A DNA stretch of 64,000 nucleotides from Microbacterium paludicola (GCF_015235415.1 NZ_JADGLL010000001.1:124001-188000); one strand, 5' to 3'; positions 54,392 through 64,000 are shown, counted from the first letter of the stretch. Notes: generated from the sequence alone by a model not told the origin. Program-made: numbers and translations.

Positions 54392-56952
54392 GCCTCCGTC
54401 TCCGCGAGGTCGATGCGCGTCACCGCGAACTCCTCGCCGTCAGTGATCTCGAGTTCCTGGATGCGCCCCACGGCCTTCAGGTCGCCGGCCGCCAGGCGCA
54501 GGGCCGCGGCGGTGGCCGCGGGGGCGGCGATCGCCGCGAAGGCCACGGGGGTCTTCTGCGACGCCTTCGCCTCGGTCTTCGCGCGCCGGACGCCGATCAG
54601 GGCCTCGCTCGCGGCGGTGAGCACCGCGAGGTCGCCCTCGACGCCCGCGGGCGTCGGCCATCCGGCGGTGTGGACGGATCCCTCGCGGAACCACGACCAC
54701 GTCTCCTCGGCAGCGAACGCCAGCACCGGGGCGAACAGGCGGATCAGCGTCTCGAGCGCCGTGCGCAGGGCGAGCGCCGCCGAGGCCTGACCGGGGTTGG
54801 TCTGGTCGTACGCACGCTCCTTGACGAGCTCGAGGTAGTCGTCGCAGAACGTCCAGAAGAACGACTCCGACACCTCGAGCGCGCGGGCGTGGTCGTACGC
54901 CTCCAGCGCCTTGGTGGCATCGGCGACGACGCGATCGAGCGTGGCGAGCATCGACAGGTCGAGGGGCTCGGTCACCTCGGCGCCATCCGGCACCGGGAAG
55001 CCGAGCACGAACTTCGCCGCGTTGAGCAGCTTGATCGCGAGGCGGCGACCGATCTTGATCTGCGTCGGGTTCTGCGGGTCGAACGCCGCGTCGGTGCCGA
55101 GTCGGCTCGAGGCGGCCCAGTAGCGCACCGCGTCGGAGCCGTGCTGCGCGAGGATGTCGGCAGGGGTGACGACGTTGCCCTTCGACTTCGACATCTTCTT
55201 GCGGTCGGGGTCGACGATGAAGCCCGAGATCGAGGCGTTCGCCCACGGGGTGCGGTCGTCCTCGAGCGCGCTGCGCAGCAGCGTCGAGAACAGCCAGGTG
55301 CGGATGATGTCCTGGCCCTGCGGGCGCACGTCGAACGGCGCCACGAGGTTCCAGAGCTCCTCGTCGCGCTGCCAGCCGCCGACGATCTGCGGCGTGAGCG
55401 AGGACGTGGCCCAGGTGTCGAGCACATCCGTCTCCCCGATGAACCCGCCCGGCACGCCGCGCTGCTCCTCGGTGAAGCCGGCCGGCACATCCGTCGACGG
55501 GTCGACGGGCAGCTGGTCGGGGGTCGCGAACAGGACGTCGCTCTGGTCGCCGTTCTCGTCGAGGGCGTACCAGACGGGGATCGGCACGCCGAAGAACCGC
55601 TGGCGCGAGACGAGCCAGTCGCCGGTGAGGCCGTTCACCCAGTTCTCGTAGCGGACGCGCATGAACTCGGGGTGCCATTCGATCTGGCGGCCGAGCTCGA
55701 GCAGGCGCTCCTTGAGCTTCTCGTCGCGCGCGCCGTTCGTCAGGTACCACTGCTTCGTCGAGACGATCTCGAGCGGGCGGTCGCCCTTCTCGAAGAACTT
55801 CACGGGGTGCATGAAGGGCTTGCCCACCTCGAGCAGGCGACCGGACGCCTCGAGCAGCTCGGCCATCTTCTTCTTTGCGCTGAAGACCGTCAGGCCCGCG
55901 AGCTCGGCGTACGCGGCCTTGCCCTCGTCGCTGGTGATCGCCTCGGGGGCGTCGGCGACCACGCGGCCGTCGAGGCCGATGATCGTGCGGATCGGCAGAT
56001 CCAGCTCGCGCCACCAGATCATGTCCGTCACGTCACCGAAGGTGCAGATCATCGCGATGCCGGTGCCCTTGTCGGGCTGCGCCAGCGGGTGCGGCAGCAC
56101 CGGGACCTCGACGCCGAAGACCGGCGTGGTCACGGTCTTGCCGAAGTAGGGCTGGTAGCGCTCGTCGTCGGGGTGCGCCACGAGCGCGACACAGGCCGCG
56201 AGCAGCTCCGGGCGCGTCGTCATGATCTCGATGTCGCCCGATCCATCCGTCTTCGCGAACGCGATCCGGTGGAAGGAGGCCTGCTGTTCGCGATCCTCGA
56301 GCTCGGCCTGCGCGATCGCGCTGCGGAAGTCGACATCCCACAGCGTCGGCGCCAGGGCGCGGTACGCCTCGCCGCGGTCAGCCGAGCGCAGGAAGGCGAG
56401 CTGGCTCGTCCGGATGGTGTCGTCCGAGATCGTGCGGTACGTCTGCGTCCAGTCGACCGAGAGGCCGAGCGCGCGCCAGACCTCCTCGAAGGTCTTCTCG
56501 TCCTCGACGGTGAGGGTCTCGCACAGCTCGATGAAGTTGCGGCGGCTGACGGGCACCTGGTCGGCGGCCTTCAGGCTCTTGGCGTTCCCCTCGAACGGCG
56601 GCGTGAAGTCGGGGTCGTACGGAAGCGACGGGTCGCATCGCACGCCGTAGTAGTTCTGCACGCGGCGCTCGGTCGGCAGGCCGTTGTCGTCCCAGCCGAT
56701 CGGGTAGAACACGGTCTTGCCGCGCATGCGCTCGAAGCGCGCCTTGACGTCGGTGTGCGTGTACGAGAACACGTGGCCGATGTGCAGCGATCCCGATGCC
56801 GTGGGCGGGGGAGTGTCGACCGAGTAGACGCGCGCGCGACCGGCGGCCTTCGCCGCGTCACGGTCGAACAGGTACGTGCCCTGCTCTTCCCAGGCGGATC
56901 CCCACTTGGATTCGAGACCCTCGAGCGCGGGCTTGTCGGGAATGGCGGCCAT
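54388..56952 (-). CDS. valS: Valyl-tRNA synthetase
   Basis: 854 aa from ATG at 56952 (AGGAGATCC upstream). Class I signatures: GSLHIGHVF (HIGH) near residue 48 and KKMSKSKGN (KMSKS) near 560, with the Val editing domain at about 200-340 between them (RPELLAACVALVAHPDD). It is the roughly 850-residue actinobacterial form; the long coiled-coil tail of other bacterial ValS is absent or short. It charges tRNA-Val in the cytoplasm. The 197-base region to the pentapeptide gene upstream holds a possible promoter but no T-box. Confidence 0.96.
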   Translation of the reverse strand: MAAIPDKPALEGLESKWGSAWEEQGTYLFDRDAAKAAGRARVYSVDTPPPTASGSLHIGHVFSYTHTDVKARFERMRGKTVFYPIGWDDNGLPTERRVQNYYGVRCDPSLPYDPDFTPPFEGNAKSLKAADQVPVSRRNFIELCETLTVEDEKTFEEVWRALGLSVDWTQTYRTISDDTIRTSQLAFLRSADRGEAYRALAPTLWDVDFRSAIAQAELEDREQQASFHRIAFAKTDGSGDIEIMTTRPELLAACVALVAHPDDERYQPYFGKTVTTPVFGVEVPVLPHPLAQPDKGTGIAMICTFGDVTDMIWWRELDLPIRTIIGLDGRVVADAPEAITSDEGKAAYAELAGLTVFSAKKKMAELLEASGRLLEVGKPFMHPVKFFEKGDRPLEIVSTKQWYLTNGARDEKLKERLLELGRQIEWHPEFMRVRYENWVNGLTGDWLVSRQRFFGVPIPVWYALDENGDQSDVLFATPDQLPVDPSTDVPAGFTEEQRGVPGGFIGETDVLDTWATSSLTPQIVGGWQRDEELWNLVAPFDVRPQGQDIIRTWLFSTLLRSALEDDRTPWANASISGFIVDPDRKKMSKSKGNVVTPADILAQHGSDAVRYWAASSRLGTDAAFDPQNPTQIKIGRRLAIKLLNAAKFVLGFPVPDGAEVTEPLDLSMLATLDRVVADATKALEAYDHARALEVSESFFWTFCDDYLELVKERAYDQTNPGQASAALALRTALETLIRLFAPVLAFAAEETWSWFREGSVHTAGWPTPAGVEGDLAVLTAASEALIGVRRAKTEAKASQKTPVAFAAIAAPAATAAALRLAAGDLKAVGRIQELEITDGEEFAVTRIDLAETEA

Positions 56953-57149
56953 AAGGATCTCCTCGTTATATGCGGCACGGTGTCTGCGTGCCTGAGTGTG
57001 GGGTTGTGCCTCGAGTCTACCGGGAGGTCGCGAGTGGCTCACGGTGACGGGTTCTCCGGAGATCCCGGCTTCTCCGGTCCGAATCGCCCGCTTCGCCTCC
57101 GGAGAACGCGGCATCTCCGAAGAAGCCGTCGGGCGGACGCGCCGGAGCC

Positions 57150-57806
57150 TCAGTCGCGGACGTCGATGCCGGCCGCCACGGCGAAGACCGGGGCGAGACG
57201 CTCGACCTGGAGCGACGAGAGGGTGACGCCGCGCAGCGAGAGCACGTCGAGGAAGCCCACGGCGTCGAGCCCGCGCAGGTCGACGTCGGCCGAGCGCATT
57301 CCGCGCGGATCGACCTCGTCCACCCGGCAGTCGTCGAAGGCGACGCGCGTGAGCGTCGCGTGCGGCAGATCCAGGGCGCGGATCGTGCACCCGGAGACCA
57401 GGATGTCCTCCGCGCGCGATCCGGCGAGCGTCAGATAGTCGATGCGGACGTCGCGCAGCTCGAGTTCCGCGACCTGCGCTCCCGTGAGATCGAGCGTGCC
57501 GATGCGGCCACCGGTGACGCGCAGACGCCGGATCGTCGTGTCGCGCGCCGACACGGACGCCGCCCGCAGGTTCGAGACCGACACGTCGATCAGGGTCGCT
57601 CCGAGCAGATCGAGCGAGTCGACGGCGGCGTCGTCGATCGCGCACTCCTCGAGCGACGCATGCGCGAGATCCACGGAAGCGTCGAGCCCGGCGAAGCGCT
57701 GCTGGTGCGCATCCATCCCACGCCTCGGGACGCCATCCTCGAGCCGATTCGGCAGATCGGGCGACGAGACGCGGGGCGGGGCGGGACGGACGACGGATCT
57801 GGCCAT
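57150..57806 (-). CDS. Pentapeptide-repeat-like protein
   Basis: 218 aa from ATG at 57806, chosen because TACCGT (complement of 57813-57818) lies six bases upstream, the leaderless pattern seen at other genes here; a later in-frame ATG at 57716 is the alternative. From about residue 50 the sequence is a run of five-residue units with hydrophobic centre positions (A-x-L-x-x type: ASLEE, CAIDD, AAVDS, LDLLG, ATLID, VSVSN), the quadrilateral beta-helix of pentapeptide proteins. Some such proteins bind gyrase; here no function is evident. Confidence 0.75.
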   Translation of the reverse strand: MARSVVRPAPPRVSSPDLPNRLEDGVPRRGMDAHQQRFAGLDASVDLAHASLEECAIDDAAVDSLDLLGATLIDVSVSNLRAASVSARDTTIRRLRVTGGRIGTLDLTGAQVAELELRDVRIDYLTLAGSRAEDILVSGCTIRALDLPHATLTRVAFDDCRVDEVDPRGMRSADVDLRGLDAVGFLDVLSLRGVTLSSLQVERLAPVFAVAAGIDVRD

Positions 57807-57852
57807 TCCGCCACGGTATCCCCGGACGGCGGCGACCCCGTAGAATCGAGGG

Positions 57853-58057
57853 AACGGCATCGATCCGGCCATCACCGGGGAGCTCGCGGAAGAACAGGCT
57901 TCGGCCCCAGTAGAACCGCGCGGGGCAGGCCCGTCACAGCCGCAGTGAGAGCGGCGCGGTGCTTCGGCACCACGCAACGCGGGGTGGTACCGCGGCACCT
58001 GTCGTTCGTCGGCAGAGGTCGTCCTCGCAGACCGTCACCGGATCTGCTGGAGTGCTG
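57853..58057 (+). promoter_or_regulatory. T-box riboswitch (Ile), translational type, upstream of ileS
   Basis: TGGTACC at 57985-57991 within GGGTGGTACCGCGG is the T-box core that pairs with the ACCA end of uncharged tRNA. A specifier candidate ATC at 57871-57873 sits in a short Stem I (CGATCCGGCCATCACCGG). CTCGCAG (58024-58030) can pair with CTGC-GAG around 58044-58052 and cover the GGAG ribosome site. TAGAAT at 57841-57846 is a likely -10. Translational T-boxes on ileS are known in Actinobacteria. The exact pairing is inferred. Confidence 0.85.
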
Positions 58058-61000
58058 ATGACCTACCCGAAGTCTTCCTTTGGTCCCGCTGCCGACGCGC
58101 AGAGCGCGATCGCGCCGAGCCCGCGCTTCCCCGACATCGAGCGCGACGTGCTGTCGTTCTGGCAGCAGGACGACACCTTCCGCGCGTCGATCGAGCAGCG
58201 CGAGGGATCCGAGGAGTGGGTCTTCTACGACGGCCCGCCGTTCGCGAACGGCCTGCCGCACTACGGCCACCTGCTCACCGGCTACGCGAAGGACCTCTTC
58301 CCGCGCTTCCAGACCATGCGGGGTCGCAAGGTCGACCGCGTGTTCGGCTGGGACACGCACGGCCTCCCGGCCGAGCTGGAGGCGATGAAGCAGCTCGGGA
58401 TCACCGAGAAGAGCGAGATCGAGGCCATGGGCGTCGACACGTTCAACGCCAAGGCGCGCGAGTCCGTCCTCACCTACACGCGCGAGTGGCAGGACTACGT
58501 CACGCGCATGGCGCGCTGGGTCGACTTCGACCGCGGCTACAAGACGCTCGACACCACGTTCATGGAGAGCGTGCTGTGGGCCTTCAAGCAGCTGTTCGAC
58601 AAGGGACTCGCGTACGAGGGCTACCGCGTGCTGCCGTACTGCTGGCGCGACCAGACGCCGCTGTCCACGCACGAGCTTCGGATGGACGACGACGTCTACA
58701 AGAACCGCCAGGATCCGTCGGTGACCGTGACGTTCCCGCTCACGGGCGAGAAGGCGGCGGCTCTCGGCATCGAGGGCGCGCGAGCGCTCGCCTGGACGAC
58801 GACGCCGTGGACGCTTCCCACCAACATGTCGCTCGCGGTCGGGCCCGGCATCACGTACGCCGTGGTGCCCGTCGGGCCGAACGGCGCGAAGGAGGGCGCC
58901 GCGGGCGACGAGTTCCTGCTCGCCGAGGACCTGCTGGGCGGCTACGCGAAGGACCTCGGCTACGAGTCGGCCGACGATGCGAAGGCGGCCGTGCGCACGC
59001 GCGTGGCCGGCGCCGACCTCGCCGACGTCACCTTCGAGCGGCTCTTCGACTACTTCGCCGACACCGAGAAGTGGGGCACGCAGAACGCCTGGCGCATCCT
59101 CGTCGACGACTACGTCACGACCGGCGACGGCACGGGAATCGTCCACCAGGCCCCCGCCTACGGCGAGGACGACAAGCGACTGAACGACGCCGCCGGCATC
59201 CCGACCATCGTCTCGCTCGGCGACGACGGCCGGTTCCTCGACATGGTGCCGGATGTCGCGGGCGAGCTCTGGATGGACGCGAACACGCCGCTCGTGCGTC
59301 TGCTGCGTCAGAACGGCCGCCTGCTGCGCCTGCAGTCGTACGAGCACTCGTACCCGCACTGCTGGCGCTGCCGGAACCCTCTGATCTACAAGGCGGTGTC
59401 GAGCTGGTTCGTCCGCGTCACCGATTTCAAGGACCGCATGGTCGAGCTCAACGAGCAGATCACCTGGTCGCCCGAGAACGTCAAGCACGGCCAGTTCGGC
59501 AAGTGGGTCGAGGGTGCGCGTGACTGGTCGATCAGCCGCAACCGGTTCTGGGGATCGCCGATCCCGGTCTGGAAGTCGGATGACCCGAACCACCCGCGCG
59601 TCGACGTCTACGGCTCGCTCGCGGAGCTCGAGCGCGACTTCGGCACCCTGCCGCGCAACGAGCAGGGCGAGGTGGATCTTCACCGCCCGTACATCGACGA
59701 CCTGACCCGCCCGAACCCCGACGATCCCACGGGGCAGAGCACGATGCGCCGGATCGAGGACGTCTTCGACGTGTGGTTCGACTCGGGATCGATGCCGTTC
59801 GCGCAGGTGCACTACCCGTTCGAGAACGCCGACTGGTTCGACACCCACGCCCCGGCCGACTTCATCGTCGAGTACATCGGTCAGACGCGCGGCTGGTTCT
59901 ACGTGATGCACGCGCTCTCGACCGCGCTGTTCGACCGTCCCGCGTTCTCGGGCGTCTCGTGCCACGGCATCGTGCTCGGAAGCGACGGGCAGAAGATGTC
60001 GAAATCGCTGCGCAACTACCCCGACGTGTCCGAGGTGTTCGACCGCGACGGATCCGACGCGATGCGCTGGTTCCTGATGTCGTCGAGCGTGCTGCGCGGC
60101 GGCAACCTCATCGTCACCGAGGAGGGAATCCGCGCGGGCGTGCGCGAGTTTCTGCTGCCGCTGTGGAACTCGTGGTACTTCTTCGCGACGTACTCGAACG
60201 CGGCGGGCGGACCCGAGGGATCCGGATACGAGGCGCAGTGGCGCATCGACTCCACCGACGTGCTCGACCGGTACATCCTCGCCCTGCTCGGCGAGCTCGT
60301 GCGCGACGTCGCCGCCGACCTCGACGCACTCGACTCGACCACGGCCGCCGCGCGCCTGCGCGACTTCGCCGAGGTGCTGACGAACTGGTACATCCGGCGT
60401 TCGCGCGACCGCTTCTGGACGGGCGTGACGGAGGATCCGAAGAGCCGCGAGGCCTTCGACACGCTGTACACGGTGCTCGAGACGCTCACGCGCGTCGCGG
60501 CGCCGCTCATCCCGCTGGTGGCGGAGCGCGTGTGGCAGGGCCTGACGGGCGGCCGCAGCGTGCACCTGACGGATTGGCCGGATGCGACCGCGTTCCCGGA
60601 GGCCGCCGACATCCGCGAGGCGATGGACGCCGTGCGCGAGGCCTCGAGCGTCGCGAACGCGCTCCGCAAGAAGGAGGGGCTGCGCGTGCGCCTGCCGCTC
60701 GCGAAGCTCACGGTCGTGACAGGCCACGCCGGTCTCGGCCAGTTCGAGGACATCCTGCGCGAGGAGCTGAACGTCAAGGCGGTCGAGCTCGTGGCGCTGG
60801 GCGACGACACGGCAGCCGAGTACGGCATCTCGCACCGGCTCACGGTCAACGCGCGCGCCGCCGGACCGCGCCTGGGCAAGCAGGTGCAGCAGGCGATCCG
60901 CGCCGCGAAGGAGGGCGACTGGTCGGAGCAGGACGGCGTCGTCACCGCGGGCGGACTGGCGCTGGAGCCGGGCGAGTACGAGCTCGTGCTCGAGACCACC

Positions 61001-61384
61001 GGACGTCCCGAGGGCGAGGCGCTCGCGCTGCTGCCGACGGGCGGCTTCGTGCTGCTGGACACCAACACGACGCCCGAGCTGGAGGCCGAGGGCCTCGCGC
61101 GCGACGTCATCCGCGCCGTGCAGGACACCCGGAAGGCGGCGGGCTTCGACGTGAGCGACCGGATCCGTCTCTCCCTCGCCTTCGCGGACGAGGCCGATGC
61201 CGCCGCCGTGCGCAGCGCGTTCGACGTGGCCGACGTGGCGGGGGAGACCCTCGCGGTCGAGCATGCGGTCACGACCGGGTCGACCCCGGGCGAGGCCGAG
61301 CACACCGCCGTGGTGAGCAAGGGCACATACGCGAACAGGGGCGACTTCGCGGTCGCCGTGAGCCGGATCGGAGCCGCCAAGTGA
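58058..61384 (+). CDS. ileS: Isoleucyl-tRNA synthetase (type 2)
   Basis: 1108 aa; ATG at 58058 with GGAG six bases before. HIGH region [15 protein letters not shown] near residue 70 and [14 protein letters not shown] near 650. The extended length and [16 protein letters not shown] in the N-terminal fold mark the eukaryote-like IleS2 form, which is intrinsically less sensitive to mupirocin. An editing domain lies at about 220-390. It charges tRNA-Ile. Its stop overlaps the folC GTG by four bases. Confidence 0.96.
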   Translation: MTYPKSSFGPAADAQSAIAPSPRFPDIERDVLSFWQQDDTFRASIEQREGSEEWVFYDGPPFANGLPHYGHLLTGYAKDLFPRFQTMRGRKVDRVFGWDTHGLPAELEAMKQLGITEKSEIEAMGVDTFNAKARESVLTYTREWQDYVTRMARWVDFDRGYKTLDTTFMESVLWAFKQLFDKGLAYEGYRVLPYCWRDQTPLSTHELRMDDDVYKNRQDPSVTVTFPLTGEKAAALGIEGARALAWTTTPWTLPTNMSLAVGPGITYAVVPVGPNGAKEGAAGDEFLLAEDLLGGYAKDLGYESADDAKAAVRTRVAGADLADVTFERLFDYFADTEKWGTQNAWRILVDDYVTTGDGTGIVHQAPAYGEDDKRLNDAAGIPTIVSLGDDGRFLDMVPDVAGELWMDANTPLVRLLRQNGRLLRLQSYEHSYPHCWRCRNPLIYKAVSSWFVRVTDFKDRMVELNEQITWSPENVKHGQFGKWVEGARDWSISRNRFWGSPIPVWKSDDPNHPRVDVYGSLAELERDFGTLPRNEQGEVDLHRPYIDDLTRPNPDDPTGQSTMRRIEDVFDVWFDSGSMPFAQVHYPFENADWFDTHAPADFIVEYIGQTRGWFYVMHALSTALFDRPAFSGVSCHGIVLGSDGQKMSKSLRNYPDVSEVFDRDGSDAMRWFLMSSSVLRGGNLIVTEEGIRAGVREFLLPLWNSWYFFATYSNAAGGPEGSGYEAQWRIDSTDVLDRYILALLGELVRDVAADLDALDSTTAAARLRDFAEVLTNWYIRRSRDRFWTGVTEDPKSREAFDTLYTVLETLTRVAAPLIPLVAERVWQGLTGGRSVHLTDWPDATAFPEAADIREAMDAVREASSVANALRKKEGLRVRLPLAKLTVVTGHAGLGQFEDILREELNVKAVELVALGDDTAAEYGISHRLTVNARAAGPRLGKQVQQAIRAAKEGDWSEQDGVVTAGGLALEPGEYELVLETTGRPEGEALALLPTGGFVLLDTNTTPELEAEGLARDVIRAVQDTRKAAGFDVSDRIRLSLAFADEADAAAVRSAFDVADVAGETLAVEHAVTTGSTPGEAEHTAVVSKGTYANRGDFAVAVSRIGAAK

Positions 61385-62766
61385 GCGACAGCGAGGACAT
61401 CGTCGAGGGGACCCCGGAGGACCGCCGGCGCGCCGACGCGGTCTACGAGACGCTGCTCTCGCGTGCGGGCGAGCGGTGGGTGCAGCCGCGCAAGGAGCGC
61501 ACCGCGCGCGTGCTCGAGCTGCTCGACGATCCGCAGCGCACCTATCGCGTCGTGCACGTGACGGGCACGAACGGGAAGACCTCGACGAGCCGGATCATCG
61601 AGAGCCTCATCCGTGCGCACGGGCTGCGCACCGGCCTGTTCACCAGCCCGCATCTCGAGCGCTTCACCGAGCGCATCCTGATCGACGGCCGCCCCATCGC
61701 GGACGCCGCCGTCGCGGATGCCTGGGAGGAGATCGAGCCGTTCGTGGGCATCGTCGACGCCGAGCTCGAGGCGAAGGACGAGGAGCCGCTGACCTTCTTC
61801 GAGCTGCTCACCGTGCTCGCGTTCGTCGCGTGCGCCGACGCGCCGATCGACGTGCTGGTCCTCGAGGTCGGCATGGGTGGCGAGTGGGACTCGACGAACA
61901 CCGCCGACGGTGACGTGGCGGTCTTCGCGCCGATCGATGTCGACCACGCCGACCGCCTCGGCGAGACGATCGCGGAGATCGCGACGGTGAAGGCCGGGAT
62001 CATCAAGGACGGCGCGCGCGTCGTCTCGGCCCGCCAGCGCCCCGAGGCCGAGGCGGTGCTCCGCCGCGTCGCGGCCGCGAAGGGCGCCGAGATCGCGTTC
62101 GAGGGCGCCGACTTCGCCCTCGCCGAGGACAAGCTCGCCGTCGGCGGGCAGCTGATCACGGTGAAGGGCCTCGCGGGGGAGTACCCCGAGGAGTACCTGC
62201 CGCTGTACGGGCGCCACCAGGGTGCGAACGCCGCGCTCGCTATCGCCGCCGTCGAGTCGCTGATCGGCGGCGCATCGCAGCCGATCGCCGGGGCCGTGCT
62301 GACCGAGGGGCTCGCCGAGGCGACGTCTCCCGGACGCCTGCAGCTGGTGGGCGTCGAGCCGACCGTCGTCGTGGACGCCGCGCACAACCCGCACGGCGCC
62401 GCGGCCCTCGCCGCCGCCCTGCGCGAGGCGTTCGACTTCGACGAGTGGGGCCTCGTGCTCGGTGTGCTCGGAGACAAGGACGCGATCGGCATCCTGCGCG
62501 AGCTCGGCCCGATCGCGGCGCATGTGTTCGTCACCGCTCCCGAGTCGGAGCGCGCGACGGAGCCGGACTCGCTGGCGGATCTCGTCGAGAGCGCGGGGCT
62601 GCGCACCACGGTGCACCCGAACCTCGCGGACGCCGCCGACGCCGCACGGGAGTGGGCGTCGGAGAGCCCGCGCCGCGCGGTCGCGATCGCCGGATCGGTG
62701 CTGCTCGCGGGTGAGGCGCTGACGCTCTCGGAGGCGGACGACTGGAAGTCCGGGTGGAAGGGATGA
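61381..62766 (+). CDS. folC: Folylpolyglutamate/dihydrofolate synthase
   Basis: 461 aa from GTG at 61381 overlapping the ileS stop (GTGA). P-loop [13 protein letters not shown] near residue 58, [24 protein letters not shown] and the DAAHNPHG loop near 340 are the Mur-ligase-like FolC motifs. It adds glutamate to folates and makes dihydrofolate. The ileS-folC-DUF4233-ndk order is a conserved actinobacterial neighbourhood, so folC should also be raised when the ileS T-box acts by stabilising or reading through, but coupling is only inferred. Confidence 0.95.
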   Translation: MSDSEDIVEGTPEDRRRADAVYETLLSRAGERWVQPRKERTARVLELLDDPQRTYRVVHVTGTNGKTSTSRIIESLIRAHGLRTGLFTSPHLERFTERILIDGRPIADAAVADAWEEIEPFVGIVDAELEAKDEEPLTFFELLTVLAFVACADAPIDVLVLEVGMGGEWDSTNTADGDVAVFAPIDVDHADRLGETIAEIATVKAGIIKDGARVVSARQRPEAEAVLRRVAAAKGAEIAFEGADFALAEDKLAVGGQLITVKGLAGEYPEEYLPLYGRHQGANAALAIAAVESLIGGASQPIAGAVLTEGLAEATSPGRLQLVGVEPTVVVDAAHNPHGAAALAAALREAFDFDEWGLVLGVLGDKDAIGILRELGPIAAHVFVTAPESERATEPDSLADLVESAGLRTTVHPNLADAADAAREWASESPRRAVAIAGSVLLAGEALTLSEADDWKSGWKG

Positions 62767-63161
62767 GCGAGCCCGCGCCGAAGGCGCCTCGCTACCGCTC
62801 CCTGCCCGAGAAGCTCGGTCAGGTCGTCCTCGGGTTCGAGGCGATCGTCGTGTTCCTCGCCGGGCTTGTGATCTACGGGCTGCGCGCGCTGCCCGAGCCG
62901 ATCGCGCCCTGGTGGGGGATCGTCGCCGGTGCCGTCGTGGGGCTGGCGATGTTCCTCACGTCCGGTCTGCTGCGGCGCAGATCCGGCTTCGTGATCGGCT
63001 GGGTGCTCCAGGTGGTCGTCGCGCTCGGTGCCTTCGTGGTGCCGGCCATCCTGTTGGTCGCGCTCGTCTTCGGCGGCATGTGGGCGTATGCGACGATCGG
63101 AGGCGGACGGATCGAGCGCCGGATCGCCGCACAGCGCGCCGCGCACGACGACTCGAACTGA
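62763..63161 (+). CDS. DUF4233 membrane protein
   Basis: 132 aa from ATG at 62763, overlapping the folC stop by four bases. Three to four membrane segments (FEAIVVFLAGLVIYGL, WGIVAGAVVGLAMFLTSG, FVIGWVLQVVVALGAFVVP, ILLVALVFGGMWAYATI) between short charged loops, with a basic C-terminal tail. DUF4233 is restricted to actinobacteria and always beside folC; no activity is known. Position suggests some link to folate or membrane supply, but this is inference. Confidence 0.85.
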   Translation: MSEPAPKAPRYRSLPEKLGQVVLGFEAIVVFLAGLVIYGLRALPEPIAPWWGIVAGAVVGLAMFLTSGLLRRRSGFVIGWVLQVVVALGAFVVPAILLVALVFGGMWAYATIGGGRIERRIAAQRAAHDDSN

Positions 63162-63210
63162 CCGAACGCCGCCCCGTGCGGCAGTGACAAACGCAACGGA
63201 GAGAGAGCAC

Positions 63211-63627
63211 ATGGCCACCGAAGAGACCCTCGTCCTCATCAAGCCGGACGGCGTCGCCCGGGGACTGACCGGATCGATCCTCGCTCGCATCGAGGCGAAG
63301 GGCTACTCGCTCGTCGACATCCGCCTCGTCGAGCCGAGCCGCGACCTTCTCGCGCAGCACTACGCCGAGCACGAGGGCAAGCCGTTCTACGAGCCGCTGC
63401 TCGAGTTCATGATGTCCGGCCCGGTGGTCGCCATCCGCGTCGCCGGCAACCGCGTCATCGAGGGCTTCCGCTCGCTCGCGGGAACCACCGACCCGACGAC
63501 CGCGGCGCCCGGCACGATCCGCGGCGACTTCGGTCGTGACTGGGGCGTCGCGGTGCAGCAGAACCTCGTGCACGGCTCCGACTCGCCCGAGTCGGCGTCC
63601 CGCGAGCTCGCGATCTGGTTCGCGTGA
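63211..63627 (+). CDS. ndk: Nucleoside diphosphate kinase
   Basis: 138 aa; ATG at 63211 with GGAGAGAGAG upstream. TLVLIKPDGVARGLTG at the N-terminus, VAIRVAGNRVIEGFRSLAGTTDP, GTIRGDFG and the active-site NLVHGSDSPESASREL (phospho-accepting His) are all present, at the standard length. It balances NTP pools by transferring phosphate from ATP to NDPs. It is the last gene of the ileS-folC-DUF4233-ndk run; an inverted-repeat element lies between it and the convergent VKOR gene. Confidence 0.97.
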   Translation: MATEETLVLIKPDGVARGLTGSILARIEAKGYSLVDIRLVEPSRDLLAQHYAEHEGKPFYEPLLEFMMSGPVVAIRVAGNRVIEGFRSLAGTTDPTTAAPGTIRGDFGRDWGVAVQQNLVHGSDSPESASRELAIWFA

Positions 63628-63643
63628 ACTGAAGTCGCCCCTC

Positions 63644-63759
63644 GTTCGTTGAGCGAGGAGCGAAGCGACGAGTCGAAACGGTCCGGACGTGCCACGGCGT
63701 GAAGCCCCCGGCGGTCCGGGCCGTTTCGACTCGGGCGTGGACGCCCTCACTCAACGACC
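63644..63759. repeat. 116-bp inverted-repeat intergenic element
   Basis: The ends GTTCGTTGAGCGAG (63644-63657) and CTCACTCAACGACC (63746-63759) are inverted copies (12 of 14). Inside, CGAGTCGAAACGG (63669-63681) and CCGTTTCGACTCG (63721-63733) are perfect 13-bp inverted arms. The whole can fold into a long hairpin between convergent ndk and VKOR genes. A one-arm copy lies at 25334-25364. It could act as a terminator or be a miniature element. Confidence 0.75.
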
Positions 63760-63797
63760 GAAGGAGAGCGGCCCCTCGCGTCTGTGGACCGACGGGC

Positions 63798-64000
63798 CTA
63801 GAACAGGTTGTCGAGCACGTGGAGGCGCAGCTCGGCGAGCACGGCGATCACCGCGTAGCTCACGATGGCGAACAGCGGCAGCCAGCCCATGAGCGTCCCG
63901 GCGACCCGCCGTGCCCCGGATCCGCCGACGACACGGATTGTGTGCAGCAGCACCGCATAGAACGACGGGATCGTCACGACCCACGTCACCATGCACCACG
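63798..64000 (-). CDS. VKOR family protein, C-terminal part (5' end beyond window)
   Basis: The frame is open to the window edge. From the edge it reads (xCG)-Trp-Cys-Met-Val-Thr-Trp, so the first visible residues are consistent with the redox motif C-P-W-C, the Pro codon being only partly visible. Then WVVTIPSFYAVLLHTIRV, a loop, and two hydrophobic helices (TLMGWLPLFAIVSYAVIAVLAEL). This is the end of a vitamin K epoxide reductase-like membrane protein, which in actinobacteria recycles DsbA for disulfide formation. The ATG at 63992 is internal and not taken as the start. Confidence 0.78.
   Translation of the reverse strand, partial: WCMVTWVVTIPSFYAVLLHTIRVVGGSGARRVAGTLMGWLPLFAIVSYAVIAVLAELRLHVLDNLF

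Noticed and set aside
54343..57438. 1031-codon open frame antisense to valS
   Set aside because: Shadow of ValS, Arg/Val/Glu-rich with no motif.
57872..61303. 1143-codon open frame antisense to ileS
   Set aside because: It mirrors IleS codon structure and has no domain; it would also run through the T-box.
63992..64000. ATG at 63992 as start of a 64-aa membrane protein
   Set aside because: The frame continues upstream into Trp-Cys preceded by a codon compatible with Pro, matching the VKOR redox motif, so the ATG is internal.

Overview
The window is ordinary high-GC chromosome from an actinobacterium, most likely a Microbacteriaceae member close to Microbacterium. I infer this from the base composition and G/C-ending codons, the paired clpP1-clpP2 with a separate clpX, SufS/SufU, group-2 truncated haemoglobin, Nei2-type glycosylase, DUF2017/ClpS and DUF4233/FolC neighbourhoods, a type-2 IleS preceded by a translational T-box, and many genes that appear to be transcribed without a leader. 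I saw no prophage, transposase, CRISPR array or plasmid function.

Layout. 1-2400: end of a DNA polymerase IV gene, a GerW-like protein, a small kinase, and a translationally coupled metallopeptidase-clpS-DUF2017 operon. 2400-3800: tRNA-His, oligoribonuclease, tRNA-Arg and an HNH protein whose last codons lie inside the tRNA. 3900-8600: small genes, a yczE-type membrane protein with its divergent MocR regulator and operator, msrA, an accessory ssb and a lipoprotein. 8668-13678: ettA and a glycine-betaine/proline-type ABC importer. 14100-18700: thioesterase, sufS-sufU, HNH, an S41 peptidase lipoprotein behind a duplicated promoter, tesB. 18750-25320: hypothetical, globin, MscS, PepN, ferrochelatase. 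25400-31100: rpiB-nei-GNAT, paiB-amidohydrolase, dps, gamma carbonic anhydrase. 31097-34000: a large LuxR-type (LAL) regulator. 34466-37130: tRNA-Gly, a phosphotransferase with a doubtful 5' end, tRNA-Pro and trigger factor. 37725-43938: treZ-treY-glgX, for trehalose from glycogen. 44172-48447: clpP1-clpP2, an APC permease and clpX. 48499-54391: lipoprotein, epoxide-hydrolase-like, AhpD-like, M3 peptidase diverging from an ArsR-type regulator. 54388-64000: valS, pentapeptide protein, T-box-ileS-folC-DUF4233-ndk, an inverted-repeat element, and the C-terminal end of a VKOR gene cut by the window edge.

How the genes work together. The protein-quality set is trigger factor at the ribosome, ClpS as N-degron adaptor, ClpX unfoldase and ClpP1P2. 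Trehalose/glycogen metabolism and betaine uptake both serve osmotic balance, with MscS as the release valve. The ileS-folC-DUF4233-ndk run is a chain of overlapping or closely spaced genes, and its first member should respond to uncharged tRNA-Ile.

I found no clearly new multi-gene system. The observations most worth checking are: a recurrent leaderless promoter signature (a TANNNT box 6-7 bases before the start codon) at about 18 genes; an HNH reading frame that ends inside tRNA-Arg, so tRNA processing would remove its stop codon; a 49-bp duplication that carries a complete leaderless promoter and start codon; a probable frameshift at the start of the phosphotransferase gene; and a 116-bp inverted-repeat intergenic element with a second partial copy.
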